Counted from the stretch's first letter, positions 7,876-17,110 are shown. The stretch is 64,000 nt of DNA from an uncultured Eubacteriales bacterium (GCA_900540235.1 UQEY01000003.1:1-64000), one strand, 5' to 3'. Notes: generated by a model from the sequence alone, not told the origin. A program made the numbers and translations.

Positions 7876-8553
7876 TTACCCGATAGGTATAATCTCATTA
7901 AACACAGCGGTCATTTTTTTGCTGATATTGAGGTCGAGGTGGAGCGAGCCGAAGTACCAGTGCATATACTGAACATTCTCCATAAGCTCCTGAAGATAAG
8001 TGTTGAGCGGAGTTATGATAATGTTGCGGTTTGTACGCTGTTTGAGTATATCTTTTGCAACGGTAGGCGGTTCGTAAGTTAAGATATAATTAATGTTTTT
8101 CTCGGTATCTTTAATGTTGCTGACGCCGTTTCTCATATCCTCGGCAGACGGAAGCTCGTCCTCCCACCAGCTTACATTTTCCTCTCTCATATAAGCGTCG
8201 TCACTCTCTCCGCCGCCCATAACGAAAAAGCTTTTGCCCTCAAAAGTGAAAATTTCGCCACGCATAAGGTGATAAATGTTGTTAGCAATTTTGTGAGTGT
8301 TGCCGCCCTTCCATCTGTATGGCTTGTATGAATTTAAAATATCAAAATTTTCGTGTGCACCGTCAACAAAACAGATGGTGTACTTTTTCTTTTTTAATAT
8401 TTCAAGATTTTTCCTCTCGTTCTTGTCACGAGGGTTCCAAATAAAACCGAAATCGCCGCAAACAATAAGTATGTCTTTCTCAGTCAGCTTTGACAATTTG
8501 GGATTTTTAAAGCACGATATGTCACCGTGAGTGTCGCCGGTTATATAAATCAT
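7876..8553 (-). CDS. Degenerate calcineurin-like metallophosphoesterase
   Basis: 225 residues. ATG at 8553 is chosen because GGAG lies 7 nt upstream and it gives the normal 'MIYITGDTHGD' start; a TTG at 8565 is less likely. The fold is clear: 'GDTHGD' and 'VCGDFGF' are intact. However, the GNH[DE] motif reads 'DGAHENF' (Asn to Ala), the later metal His motif reads 'LTYEPP' where THxxP is expected, and the terminal GHxH reads 'YFGSLH' (first His to Ser). Three active-site positions are therefore altered, so it may bind ligand without normal phosphoesterase activity. The family as a whole hydrolyses phosphoesters; this member's substrate is unknown. Confidence 0.8.
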   Translation of the reverse strand: MIYITGDTHGDISCFKNPKLSKLTEKDILIVCGDFGFIWNPRDKNERKNLEILKKKKYTICFVDGAHENFDILNSYKPYRWKGGNTHKIANNIYHLMRGEIFTFEGKSFFVMGGGESDDAYMREENVSWWEDELPSAEDMRNGVSNIKDTEKNINYILTYEPPTVAKDILKQRTNRNIIITPLNTYLQELMENVQYMHWYFGSLHLDLNISKKMTAVFNEIIPIG

Positions 8554-8594
8554 AATTTTCTCCAAAAAAATATAAATATAGTCTTTAAAAAAGT

Positions 8595-8623
8595 TTCAAA
8601 AGATGTTAAACTATTAATATAAT
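8595..8623 (+). promoter_or_regulatory. Predicted promoter of the carboxypeptidase gene
   Basis: TTCAAA (8595-8600), 17 nt, TATAAT (8618-8623). A second TATAAT overlaps at 8623. AAAGG precedes the ATG at 8652. Confidence 0.5.
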
Positions 8624-8651
8624 ATAATTAAATTCTAAAGGTGTCAAGTCT

Positions 8652-10043
8652 ATGAAAAAAACACTTTGTATATTTTTATCGTTAATAATGTTAATAAGCG
8701 CATTTGTGTGCGTTCCTTTTACTTCTCAGGCAGCTACTTATAAGCCGGATGAAAAGATTTATGCCGAAGCTTATATGCTCATAAATCTTGATGATGATTC
8801 TTATCCTGTTGTCGCTCAAAAAAATATTGACGAAAAGCTTTATCCGGCATCACTTACTAAAATTGTTACCGCAATGGTAACGCTTGAAAATGTTAAGGAT
8901 GTAAGTGCAAAAACCAAGATGACTCAAGCTGCTTATGATGAATCTGTCGGCACAGGCGCTCAGGTTGCCGGTATTGAAGTGGGGGAGGAAATCAGTATTG
9001 ATACGCTCTTGTATCTTACCATGGTTCACTCTGCTTGTGATGCTTGCGAGGTGCTGGCGGAATATGTCGGCGGCACTAAGGAAAAGTTTGTTCAAATGAT
9101 GAACGACTGGGTTAAAAAAGTCGGCTGTGAAAGCACTAATTTCACAAATCCGTCGGGTCTTCACGACAATAATCATTACACTACTGCCCGTGATATGTCA
9201 AAAATTACGCTTGAAGCACTAAAAAATTCCGACTTTGTTAAGTATTCAACCACAACGGAATATGAATATAAGGGTCTTACCCTGCCGCATACAAATTTAA
9301 TGCTTCATCCGGGTTATGTAACTTATTATTATGAATACGCTCAGGGTATAAAAACCGGTTCAACAGAAGAAGCGGAGTACTGCGTTATTACAAAAGCTTC
9401 AAAGGACGGATATAATTACCTTGCAATAGTTATGAAGTCGCCACAGCAAAAAATTAAGGGTCAAAGCTATCTTACAAAGTGCTCTTTCGTTGATGCAAAA
9501 ACGCTTTTTACTTGGGCGTTTGACAACTTAAAATATACTACTATCGTCAGCAAAGACGAAGTTTTAGGCGAAGTGGCGGTTGAAAACGGAAAGGGCGCTG
9601 ACAGTGTTCAGCTTGTTGCTCAAAAAGATTACAATGTAATTGTTCCGGCAGGTCTTGATAAGTCAGCCGTAATTGTTGAACTCAAGGGGAAACCGTCATC
9701 GCTTGAAGCACCGGTCACAAAAGGTCAAAAAGTTTGCAAAGCAAATATAATCTACGGTGACCAAGTTGTTGCAACGGTTCAACTTGTTGCGGCAAATACG
9801 GTTGAACTTTCAACTTTTCTTAAAGTGATTAATGCGATAAAAACATTTTTCGGTCTTACCGTTGTTAAAATTGTTATTGCCGTTTTGTTTGTTCTTCTTG
9901 CTCTGTATATTTATTTCTTTATTAAGAGTCTTAATAAGAAGAAAAAAATTGAAAAAAGGCGCAGGGCAAGAGCACAGGAAAACGAAGAAAAGTACGGCAA
10001 AGGTCCAAACGATATGCCGCCGCCCCCACGCAGAAGAAAATAA
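8652..10043 (+). CDS. dacA: D-alanyl-D-alanine carboxypeptidase, S11 family, with C-terminal membrane anchor
   Basis: 463 residues. An N-terminal signal peptide (residues 1-27, ending SQA-A) is followed by an S11 domain. S67 and K70 lie in 'YPASLTKIVTAM' (SxxK) and 'GIKTGSTEEA' gives KTG at 234-236. The SxN motif reads 'HSACDACEVL' at 127-129, with Cys in place of the usual Asn. The enzyme trims the terminal D-Ala from peptidoglycan stem peptides outside the membrane. A transmembrane segment at about 400-420 and a basic tail ending in Pro/Arg anchor it. It is monocistronic, between its own promoter and a strong terminator. The symbol is by family resemblance; paralogues are common. Confidence 0.88.
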   Translation: MKKTLCIFLSLIMLISAFVCVPFTSQAATYKPDEKIYAEAYMLINLDDDSYPVVAQKNIDEKLYPASLTKIVTAMVTLENVKDVSAKTKMTQAAYDESVGTGAQVAGIEVGEEISIDTLLYLTMVHSACDACEVLAEYVGGTKEKFVQMMNDWVKKVGCESTNFTNPSGLHDNNHYTTARDMSKITLEALKNSDFVKYSTTTEYEYKGLTLPHTNLMLHPGYVTYYYEYAQGIKTGSTEEAEYCVITKASKDGYNYLAIVMKSPQQKIKGQSYLTKCSFVDAKTLFTWAFDNLKYTTIVSKDEVLGEVAVENGKGADSVQLVAQKDYNVIVPAGLDKSAVIVELKGKPSSLEAPVTKGQKVCKANIIYGDQVVATVQLVAANTVELSTFLKVINAIKTFFGLTVVKIVIAVLFVLLALYIYFFIKSLNKKKKIEKRRRARAQENEEKYGKGPNDMPPPPRRRK

Positions 10044-10065
10044 AATATAGTTTACTATAAAAAGT

Positions 10066-10100
10066 AAAACGGTCACATTTGATTTGGTGTGACCGTTTTT
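10066..10100 (+). terminator. Intrinsic terminator after dacA
   Basis: AAAACGGTCACA (10066-10077) pairs with TGTGACCGTTTT (10088-10099), followed by T. The rest of the 283-nt gap to 10326 holds only AT-rich sequence and the promoter at 10264. Confidence 0.85.
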
Positions 10101-10263
10101 ATCATTATCATAAATTATATATGCATAACTGACATAGAATAGTAAATTATAATCAAAATCTTATTATTATCATACAATAATTTGTTCGCAAATCAACAAT
10201 AAAAAAGGTCTGTATTTTAACCTCATTTTTTAGTCAAACAAAGGAGAATGTATAAAAATATTT

Positions 10264-10292
10264 TTGACAAATGTATAAAAAGATGATATAAT
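10264..10292 (+). promoter_or_regulatory. Consensus promoter of the secreted FN3-like protein
   Basis: TTGACA (10264-10269), 17 nt, TATAAT (10287-10292), both perfect consensus, plus TG at 10284. This predicts strong, SigA-type expression with a leader of about 25-30 nt. Confidence 0.8.
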
Positions 10293-10326
10293 ACCATAAA
10301 AAATATTGAAAGGTTAAGTGACTATT

Positions 10327-11472
10327 ATGAAGAAAATATCAAGCGTTTTATTGGCTTTAATGATGATTGTTTCAAGCGTGTTTATCGCACCTGTTGCTTG
10401 GGCAGATTTAATTACTCAAACACCGTCGCAAACCACCACTGTTCTCAAACTTGACGGCAGTTGGAGTGATGAGGTTGACCATAAGCATATTGTTAATTCT
10501 GAAGATTGGTACAGCTTCCACCTTGATACTCAGGGCAAGCTTAAACTTAAAATGAAAACAGATGATTATCTTGATGTTAAAGTTTTTAGCTCAACAGATA
10601 AGAAAAATGAAGTGTTTTCAAAAATTATAAAAGATGTTAACGGCGCTTCAACAATAGAAATTGAAAATAAAATTCTTGTTGCAGGTGACTATTTTGTTAA
10701 AGTAGTAGGCAAGGGCAAATATTCCCTTTCAGCAACTTTCGGCGGCAACAGCTATGTTAACCCTCAAAATATTATAATCGGCAAAGCAGTTTCAGGCTTG
10801 TCAACAGTTGAAGAGGACGGATACTGGTATCAGGTGAATGTTCCTGCCGAAAACAAATATCGTATCAGTCTTGTTTCTTACGGCGATGCGCAGGCAGTGC
10901 TTTACAGTCAGGACCGTTCAAAGAAATATGAAACGGTTTATGTTTGGGGTGACAATACCGTGCCTGTAACAACAAATAAGGATATTACGGTTTCAGCCGG
11001 CACATATATGATTAAAGTTGATACTGCAAGTGAATATGCGCTTGCTTTTTCGGCTTTCACTTCGGATATGTGCGACCATAATTTCAGCGCAAGCTATGTT
11101 GCACCTACATATTTTGCAGACGGCTATACTCTTCATACCTGCACAATTTGCGGCTATTCATATAAAGACAGTGCCAAGAGCAAGAAGAAACTTAAAACAC
11201 CTAAGATTTATACTCTCAAATCGGGAAAAAAGAGTTTTATTTTAAGCAATTCTAAAAATAATGATGCAACAGGCTATCAGGTAAAATATTCAACAAGCAA
11301 GAAATTTACAAAAAAGACCACTAAAACGAAGAAGTTCACCAAGTCTAAAAATACCGTTAAAAAGCTTAAATCAAACAAAAAATATTTTGTTAAAGTAAGA
11401 ACTTACAAAAAGGAAAACGGCAAAACGGTATATTCTTCTTGGAGTAAAGTTAAGACAGTCAAAACCAAATAA
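10327..11472 (+). CDS. Secreted protein with PPC-like region, Cys module and C-terminal FN3-like domain
   Basis: 381 residues from ATG 10327; an in-frame GTG at 10318 lies only 4 nt after the AGG, so the ATG is preferred although its 13-nt spacing is long. Signal peptide residues 1-~26 ('FIAPVAWA-D'). Residues ~40-130 and ~140-240 look like two PPC-like beta domains ('DEVDHKHIVNSEDWYSFHL', 'GDYFVKVVGKGKYSLS'). A Cys module follows ('CDHNFSASYVAPTYF', 'CTICGYSYKD') in which the first module Cys is Tyr. Residues ~290-381 are a very Lys-rich FN3-like domain ('TGYQVKYSTSKKF', 'YFVKVRTYKKENGK') ending KTVKTK, as in the protein at 35252. Probably extracellular or wall-associated through its basic tail; function unknown. 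Confidence 0.82.
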   Translation: MKKISSVLLALMMIVSSVFIAPVAWADLITQTPSQTTTVLKLDGSWSDEVDHKHIVNSEDWYSFHLDTQGKLKLKMKTDDYLDVKVFSSTDKKNEVFSKIIKDVNGASTIEIENKILVAGDYFVKVVGKGKYSLSATFGGNSYVNPQNIIIGKAVSGLSTVEEDGYWYQVNVPAENKYRISLVSYGDAQAVLYSQDRSKKYETVYVWGDNTVPVTTNKDITVSAGTYMIKVDTASEYALAFSAFTSDMCDHNFSASYVAPTYFADGYTLHTCTICGYSYKDSAKSKKKLKTPKIYTLKSGKKSFILSNSKNNDATGYQVKYSTSKKFTKKTTKTKKFTKSKNTVKKLKSNKKYFVKVRTYKKENGKTVYSSWSKVKTVKTK

Positions 11473-11485
11473 ATCTTTCAAAATA

Positions 11486-11520
11486 GGGGCGTGTATTTTA
11501 AATATGCGCTCCGTTTTTTT
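11486..11520 (+). terminator. Probable intrinsic terminator
   Basis: GGGGCGTGT pairs with ATGCGCTCC with three wobble pairs, then a run of T (11514-11520). Weaker stem than the others, but the U-tract is good. Confidence 0.6.
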
Positions 11521-11551
11521 ATATATTTTTTAAAAAAACTGATTTTTTGTA

Positions 11552-11580
11552 TTGAAATTTTTTTGCTTATAATGTAATAT
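11552..11580 (+). promoter_or_regulatory. Possible promoter of the housekeeping block starting with the TrmH-like gene
   Basis: TTGAAA (11552-11557), 17 nt, TAATAT (11575-11580). The region is very AT-rich and TATAAT also occurs at 11568 and 11578, so the exact -10 is uncertain. Confidence 0.35.
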
Positions 11581-11659
11581 AATATAAATTAAAATAATAT
11601 TAAGTCAGTGATTTCTTTAAACGAATGTAAATTATTGGCACACTTTCTTGGAGTTGTGT

Positions 11660-12436
11660 ATGGAAAAAATCACAGGAAAAAACAATGAAATTATAAAGGG
11701 CGTTAAAAAACTCTTTTCCTCTTCCAAGGAGCGTAGGGCACAAGGCTTGTTTGTTCTTGAAGGGGCAAGGCTGGTTTTTGACGCCCTTAATTCTTCTTTT
11801 GAGGTTGAAACATTTTTAATAACCGAAGAAGCAAACAGCAAATATTTTGAAAGCGCTGCAAAAATGCAGGCTCTCAGCCGTTCTTCGTTTTTTATTTCAA
11901 ACGATATTGCGCAAAAGCTCAGTGAAACGAAAAATTCGCAGGGTGTGTTTGCCGTTTGCAAAATGAAAGAAAAAAGTATTAATCTTCAATCGGGCAAAAA
12001 ATATATTGCGCTTGACAATCTTCAGGACCCCGGCAATCTCGGCACTGTAATTAGAACGAGTGAGGCGCTCGGTATTGACGGCGTTATAGTCGGCGGCGGC
12101 TGCGATGTGTATAACCCGAAGGTGCTTCGTGCTTCTATGGGTTCTGTTTTAAGGGCGGATGTTTATGAAAGCGATAACCTTGCAAAAACAATAAATGAGG
12201 CAAAAGCACTCGGTATTAAAACTTATGCCACTTCGCCCGATTTTAATGCAAAGAAGATTACGCAGGTTGATTTTTCTTCTCCTTCACTTTGCGTTATCGG
12301 TAACGAAGCAAACGGTGTAAGCGACGAAGTTTTTGCAGTCTGTGACGAAAAAATAACAATACCTATGCTCGGCAGGGCTGAAAGTCTTAATGCTAATGTA
12401 GCGGCGGCAATAACTATGTGGGAGATGCTGAGATGA
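11660..12436 (+). CDS. TrmH/SpoU-family RNA 2'-O-methyltransferase
   Basis: 258 residues. ATG 11660 follows GGAG by 6 nt, which decides it over an in-frame TTG at 11648. The N-terminal ~95 residues form the substrate-binding domain ('FVLEGARLVFDAL'). The C-terminal SPOUT knot carries the three family motifs: 'NLQDPGNLGTVIRTSEALG', 'VIGNEANGVSDEV' and 'ITIPMLGRAESLNANVAAAI'. It methylates a ribose in rRNA or tRNA using SAM; it resembles RlmB/TsnR-like enzymes, but the exact nucleotide is unknown. The stop overlaps the dprA start (ATGA). Confidence 0.9.
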   Translation: MEKITGKNNEIIKGVKKLFSSSKERRAQGLFVLEGARLVFDALNSSFEVETFLITEEANSKYFESAAKMQALSRSSFFISNDIAQKLSETKNSQGVFAVCKMKEKSINLQSGKKYIALDNLQDPGNLGTVIRTSEALGIDGVIVGGGCDVYNPKVLRASMGSVLRADVYESDNLAKTINEAKALGIKTYATSPDFNAKKITQVDFSSPSLCVIGNEANGVSDEVFAVCDEKITIPMLGRAESLNANVAAAITMWEMLR

Positions 12437-13695
12437 GTGAAAATGCAAAATATTGGATATGGCTTCAAAATGCGCTCGGCTACTCGGCAAAGCTCAGCAA
12501 AATTATTGATGAGTTTTCATCTGCAAAAGATTTGTATAATGCCGGCGAGATTGAGTGGAGGATGTCAACTTCTTTAACCGAAAAACAGGTGCAAAAACTT
12601 ATTTCCTGCGACTTAAATCAAAGCGAAGAAGTTATACTTTCCTGCAACGATAATAATTGGCAGATTATTGACTATGACGACAGCCGATATCCAAACAGAC
12701 TAAAGCAAATTATCGACCCTCCCGCAGTGCTTTATGCCTGCGGCAAATTGCCGGATATTGATAATCTCGTTGCTATCGGAATTGTCGGTACAAGGAAAGC
12801 GAGTGAGTACGCTGTTAAAGCAACCCATATTTTGAGCAAGGGTATAACCGAAGCGGGCGCTTTGGTAGTCAGCGGCGGAGCACTCGGAATCGATACATAT
12901 GCTCACAAAGGTGCAATTTCAGCCGGCGGCAAAACCGTGGCGGTTCTCGGGAACGGCTTGGGTGCAAATTATTTAAAACAAAACGAAGCGCTCAGAAGAA
13001 TTATTTCCCAAAACGGTGCGCTTGTTACAGAATTTCAACCGTTCACCCCTGCAACAAAGATTACTTTTCCGCTTAGGAATCGAATAATCAGCGGCTTGTC
13101 GCTCGGTGTTGTCGTTGTTGAGGCGGGCGTTAAAAGCGGAAGCCTTATTACCGCAAATTTGGCAATTAACCAAAACAGGGATGTTTACGCAGTTCCAAGT
13201 TCTATTATGGCAAGCGAATTTGCAGGGACTAATAAACTTATTGCCGACGGTGCTAAAATTGCACTTGACCCCATAAGTATACTTCAAGATTATGCGTCTG
13301 ATTATGATACGATTGACCTTTCAAAAGTGAGGTCGTCGGTTGAAATAATGCTTGACAGCTCCGAGCAAAATCTTGATTTAACCGATGTTAAGAAAAAGAG
13401 CAGTAAAGAGCTTAATGAAAAACCTACTGTAGAAAACAATAAAGTTGACAAAAAATATTCTTTTGATAATTTGGAACAGGGCAGACAGCACAGGCTTGAT
13501 GTTGAAGATAAGGTGTTAAAACTTACAGGGGACAACAAAAAAGTTTATGACTGCCTTAGCGACCAATATATGAATATTGATGATATAATTGAAAAAGTTG
13601 ACATTCCGCCTGCAAAAGTGCTGTCGGCGTTAACTTATCTTGAAATAATAAAAGTGATAGAAAGTGCCTCCGGTAAGAGGTTTAAATTATCCTGA
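12433..13695 (+). CDS. dprA: DNA-processing protein DprA
   Basis: 420 residues. ATG at 12433 overlaps the upstream stop by 4 nt. The N-terminal ~70 residues are the helical region, the centre is the Rossmann-like DprA domain ('GIVGTRKASEYAVKA', 'VVSGGALGIDTYAHKGA', 'VAVLGNGLG', 'FPLRNRIISGLS'), and the C-terminal ~65 form a winged helix, separated by a Lys/Glu-rich linker. DprA loads RecA on incoming single-stranded DNA during natural transformation, but the gene is also kept in species not known to be competent. Order dprA-topA-trmFO is common in Firmicutes. Confidence 0.95.
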   Translation: MSENAKYWIWLQNALGYSAKLSKIIDEFSSAKDLYNAGEIEWRMSTSLTEKQVQKLISCDLNQSEEVILSCNDNNWQIIDYDDSRYPNRLKQIIDPPAVLYACGKLPDIDNLVAIGIVGTRKASEYAVKATHILSKGITEAGALVVSGGALGIDTYAHKGAISAGGKTVAVLGNGLGANYLKQNEALRRIISQNGALVTEFQPFTPATKITFPLRNRIISGLSLGVVVVEAGVKSGSLITANLAINQNRDVYAVPSSIMASEFAGTNKLIADGAKIALDPISILQDYASDYDTIDLSKVRSSVEIMLDSSEQNLDLTDVKKKSSKELNEKPTVENNKVDKKYSFDNLEQGRQHRLDVEDKVLKLTGDNKKVYDCLSDQYMNIDDIIEKVDIPPAKVLSALTYLEIIKVIESASGKRFKLS

Positions 13696-13708
13696 AAGGA
13701 AATAAAAT

Positions 13709-15808
13709 ATGTCTAAATTAGTGATTGTTGAGTCGCCTGCAAAGGCAAAGAATATTAAAGGCTATCTCGGCAGGGGCTATGATGTTATAGCTTCTATGGG
13801 TCATGTAAGAGATTTGCCTGCGGCAAGGCTCAGCGTTGATATAGCAAACGATTTTGAACCTAAATATGCTGTAATAAAAGGAAAGGAAAGCTTCGTCAAG
13901 GACTTAAAGAAAAAGGCTGACGCTGCGGACTATGTCTATCTCGCAACCGACCCCGATCGTGAAGGGGAAGCTATTTCTTGGCATCTCGCAACTCTCTTGG
14001 GTCTTGACCTTAAAGATAAAAACAGAGTTACATTTAACGAAATAACCAAAAACGGTGTTAAAAACGGTATGGCAGCTCCAAGGCAAATTGATATTGACCT
14101 TGTTGACGCTCAGCAAGCTCGCCGTATCCTTGACCGTCTTATCGGCTACAAGCTTTCACCGTTTATTTCTCAAAAAATAAGGAGAGGTCTTTCAGCCGGT
14201 CGTGTTCAGTCTGTTGCGCTTCGACTCATTGTTGACAGGGAAGAAGAAATTCGTGCTTTTAAGGCTGAGGAATACTGGTCAATCGACGCTAAGTTTACCA
14301 ACCCGCCGGAAAGAAAAGTTTTCTCTGCCGCTCTTTCAAGTAAAGACGGTGAGAAGATTAAGATTGAAAATAAAGAGCAAAGCGACTCGGTTTTAGCCGA
14401 CCTTGAAAATGCAACATATATTGTAAAAAATGTTAAAAAGGGCAGCAGGAAGAAAAATCCTACTCCTCCGTTTATTACTTCAACTCTCCAGCAGGAAGCT
14501 TCAAGACGCTTGTCTTTCCAAGCAAGAAGAACTATGAAAGCCGCTCAGGAACTTTATGAAGGTGTTGAAGCCGGTGACCTCGGCACTGTCGGTCTTATTA
14601 CATATATGAGAACCGACTCCCTTCGTATATCTGAGGAAGCAAGAGCAGCAGGTAACGAATATATTACCGAAACTTACGGCGAAAAGTATCTTCCTAAAAA
14701 ACCGAGATATTTTAAGTCAAAGAGTAATATTCAGGACGGTCACGAAGCTATCAGACCTTCAATGCCAAATGTGACTCCTGAATCTGTAAAAGCGTACCTC
14801 ACTTCCGACCAATATAAAATTTATAAGCTTGTTTGGGAAAGATTTATTGCTTCTCTTATGGAATCTTGTTTGCAGGAAACTATGAAAATTGAAATTGAAG
14901 CAAAGAATTATATTTTTACCGCAACGGGTTACACAGTCAAATTTGACGGCTTTACAAAGCTTTATGAAGAAAAGGTTGACGATGAAAAGAGTGATTCCGC
15001 TTCTCCTCTCCCGATTATGAAAGAGGGCGACGAGCTTAAACTCAAGAGCATTCTCGGCAACCAACACTTCACCCAGCCGCCGGCAAGATTTACCGAAGCT
15101 TCGCTTACAAAAGCGCTTGAGGAAAACGGTGTCGGCAGACCGTCAACTTATGTAACCATCACTTCAACCATTTTGAATCGTGAGTATGTTAAGCGTGAGG
15201 GCAAGCAGTTTGTGCCTACGGAGCTTGGCGAAGCTGTTACTTCTCTTCTTAAAGAGAGAATGCCTAATATCGTTAATGTAAAATATACATCTAAAATGGA
15301 AGCCGACCTTGACAAGATTGACAGCGGCGAAAAGAATTATAAAGAGATGATTCGTCTTTATTATGACGATTTTGAAAAACCGCTTGAAAAAGCTAAAGAG
15401 GAAATGCAAGGCGTTAAAATTAAGCTTAAAGAAGAAGAAACCGATGAAATCTGCGAAAAGTGCGGCAGAAATATGGTTATCAAAGTCGGCAGATTCGGTA
15501 AATTCCTTGCCTGCCCGGGCTATCCTGAATGTAAAAATACAAAGCCGCTTATTTTCAGAACCAAGGCTAAGTGCCCTGAGTGCGGCGGTGATGTAATTGA
15601 AAAGAAAACTAAGAAGGGTACTTCTTTCTACGGTTGCTCAAATTATCCTAATTGTAACTTTATGACTTGGGACCAGCCGAGCGACGAAGTTTGCCCAAGA
15701 TGCGGCAAATCGCTGTTTAAACGCAGAGGCAATGTGCTTTATTGCCCTGATACCGAGGGATGCGGTTTTACAAAACCTGCACCGAGAAAGAAGAAAACAG
15801 AAGAATAA
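13709..15808 (+). CDS. topA: DNA topoisomerase I
   Basis: 699 residues, a normal bacterial type IA length. Toprim domain starts 'LVIVESPAKAKNIKGYLG' and has 'ATDPDREGEAISWHL'. The catalytic Tyr is in 'GLITYMRTDSLRIS'. The C-terminal part has three Cys4 zinc-ribbon units, starting at 'CEKCGRNMVIKVG', 'CPECGGDVIEKK' and 'CPRCGKSLFKRR'. It relaxes negative supercoils by nicking one strand. Ribosome site GAAAGGA lies 8 nt before the ATG. trmFO begins 3 nt after its stop. Confidence 0.97.
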   Translation: MSKLVIVESPAKAKNIKGYLGRGYDVIASMGHVRDLPAARLSVDIANDFEPKYAVIKGKESFVKDLKKKADAADYVYLATDPDREGEAISWHLATLLGLDLKDKNRVTFNEITKNGVKNGMAAPRQIDIDLVDAQQARRILDRLIGYKLSPFISQKIRRGLSAGRVQSVALRLIVDREEEIRAFKAEEYWSIDAKFTNPPERKVFSAALSSKDGEKIKIENKEQSDSVLADLENATYIVKNVKKGSRKKNPTPPFITSTLQQEASRRLSFQARRTMKAAQELYEGVEAGDLGTVGLITYMRTDSLRISEEARAAGNEYITETYGEKYLPKKPRYFKSKSNIQDGHEAIRPSMPNVTPESVKAYLTSDQYKIYKLVWERFIASLMESCLQETMKIEIEAKNYIFTATGYTVKFDGFTKLYEEKVDDEKSDSASPLPIMKEGDELKLKSILGNQHFTQPPARFTEASLTKALEENGVGRPSTYVTITSTILNREYVKREGKQFVPTELGEAVTSLLKERMPNIVNVKYTSKMEADLDKIDSGEKNYKEMIRLYYDDFEKPLEKAKEEMQGVKIKLKEEETDEICEKCGRNMVIKVGRFGKFLACPGYPECKNTKPLIFRTKAKCPECGGDVIEKKTKKGTSFYGCSNYPNCNFMTWDQPSDEVCPRCGKSLFKRRGNVLYCPDTEGCGFTKPAPRKKKTEE

Positions 15809-15811
15809 TTT

Positions 15812-17110
15812 ATGAAATTTAAAGTTATAGGTGCCGGTCTTGCCGGTGTTGAAGCCGCTTGGCAAATTGCAAATAAAGGCTATAAGGTTTCACTTTATGA
15901 AATGAAGCCGATTAAGCACAGTGAGGCTCATAAGTCCGATTTATTTTGCGAACTTGTTTGCTCAAATTCGCTTAAAGCTTCAAGAATTGAAAGTGCGGCA
16001 GGTCTTTTAAAAGAGGAAATGGCAAGGCTCGGTTCGCTTACCGTTCCTATTGCAAGGAGCGTGAGTGTCCCTGCCGGCGGCGCACTTGCGGTTGACAGAA
16101 ATTTGTTTTCGCAAGCTGTTACCGATAAAATAAAATCTCATCCCAATATTGAAGTTGTTAACGAAGTTGTTGAAAACCTTGAACTTGACGATGATACAAT
16201 CACAATCGTTGCAACAGGTCCTTTGACCGACGGTAAACTTGCGGAAAGTATAAGCAAAATAACAGGCGATTATCTTTCGTTTTACGATGCCGCTGCTCCT
16301 ATCGTTATGGCGGATAGCGTTGATATGACAAGGGCTTTCGGCGCTTCAAGGTATGAGCGTGGCGGTGATGACGACTATATTAACTGTCCGTTTAATAAGG
16401 CTGAGTATGAAAACTTTATAAATGAGCTTGTTAATGCCGAGGGTGCAGTCGTTCACGATTTTGATGTGTATGAAGGTTGTATGCCGATTGAAAAGCTTGC
16501 TAAGAGAGGGTTTGATGCTCCCCGTTTCGGCCCTATGAAGCCGGTTGGCTTGGTTGACCCCAATACGGGTCACAGACCTTGGGCGTGTGTTCAGCTCAGG
16601 CGTGAAAATTCAAAGGGTACTATGTTTAACTTGGTCGGTTTTCAAACTAATTTGAAGTTTGGCGAGCAAAAACGGGTTTTCACTATGATACCCGGTCTTG
16701 AAAATGCACAGTTTGTACGCTACGGCGTTATGCATAGGAATTCTTTTCTCAATTCTCCAACGCTCCTTAACAGTGATTTCAGTTTGCGCACTAAACCGAA
16801 TTTGTTTTTTGCAGGTCAAATTACCGGTGTTGAGGGTTATATGGAAAGTGCGTCAAGCGGCATTATTGCAGGTATAAATGCAGTAAGAAAAGCAGAGGGA
16901 AAAGATTCGTTTGTACCTGATGATGTCACTATGATAGGTGCTCTTTGCGATTATATCAGCGACGAGAGCGTTAAAAACTTTCAGCCAATGGGTGCAAACT
17001 TCGGTGTGCTCCCGACTATTGAACCTAAGATTAGAGATAAAAAAGAACGCTACACGGCTCTTGCCACTCGTGCACTTGAAAGTCTTGATAATCAAATAAA
17101 AAAATTATAA
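15812..17110 (+). CDS. trmFO: Methylenetetrahydrofolate--tRNA-(uracil-5-)-methyltransferase
   Basis: 432 residues. FAD-binding dinucleotide fold at the start ('VIGAGLAGVEAAWQIANKG'), then 'LFCELVCSNSLKA' with the conserved Cys, and 'GQITGVEGYMESASSG' near residue 335. TrmFO makes ribothymidine at U54 of tRNA with folate as carbon donor and FAD as reductant, the usual route in Firmicutes. Only 3 nt separate it from topA. Confidence 0.96.
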   Translation: MKFKVIGAGLAGVEAAWQIANKGYKVSLYEMKPIKHSEAHKSDLFCELVCSNSLKASRIESAAGLLKEEMARLGSLTVPIARSVSVPAGGALAVDRNLFSQAVTDKIKSHPNIEVVNEVVENLELDDDTITIVATGPLTDGKLAESISKITGDYLSFYDAAAPIVMADSVDMTRAFGASRYERGGDDDYINCPFNKAEYENFINELVNAEGAVVHDFDVYEGCMPIEKLAKRGFDAPRFGPMKPVGLVDPNTGHRPWACVQLRRENSKGTMFNLVGFQTNLKFGEQKRVFTMIPGLENAQFVRYGVMHRNSFLNSPTLLNSDFSLRTKPNLFFAGQITGVEGYMESASSGIIAGINAVRKAEGKDSFVPDDVTMIGALCDYISDESVKNFQPMGANFGVLPTIEPKIRDKKERYTALATRALESLDNQIKKL

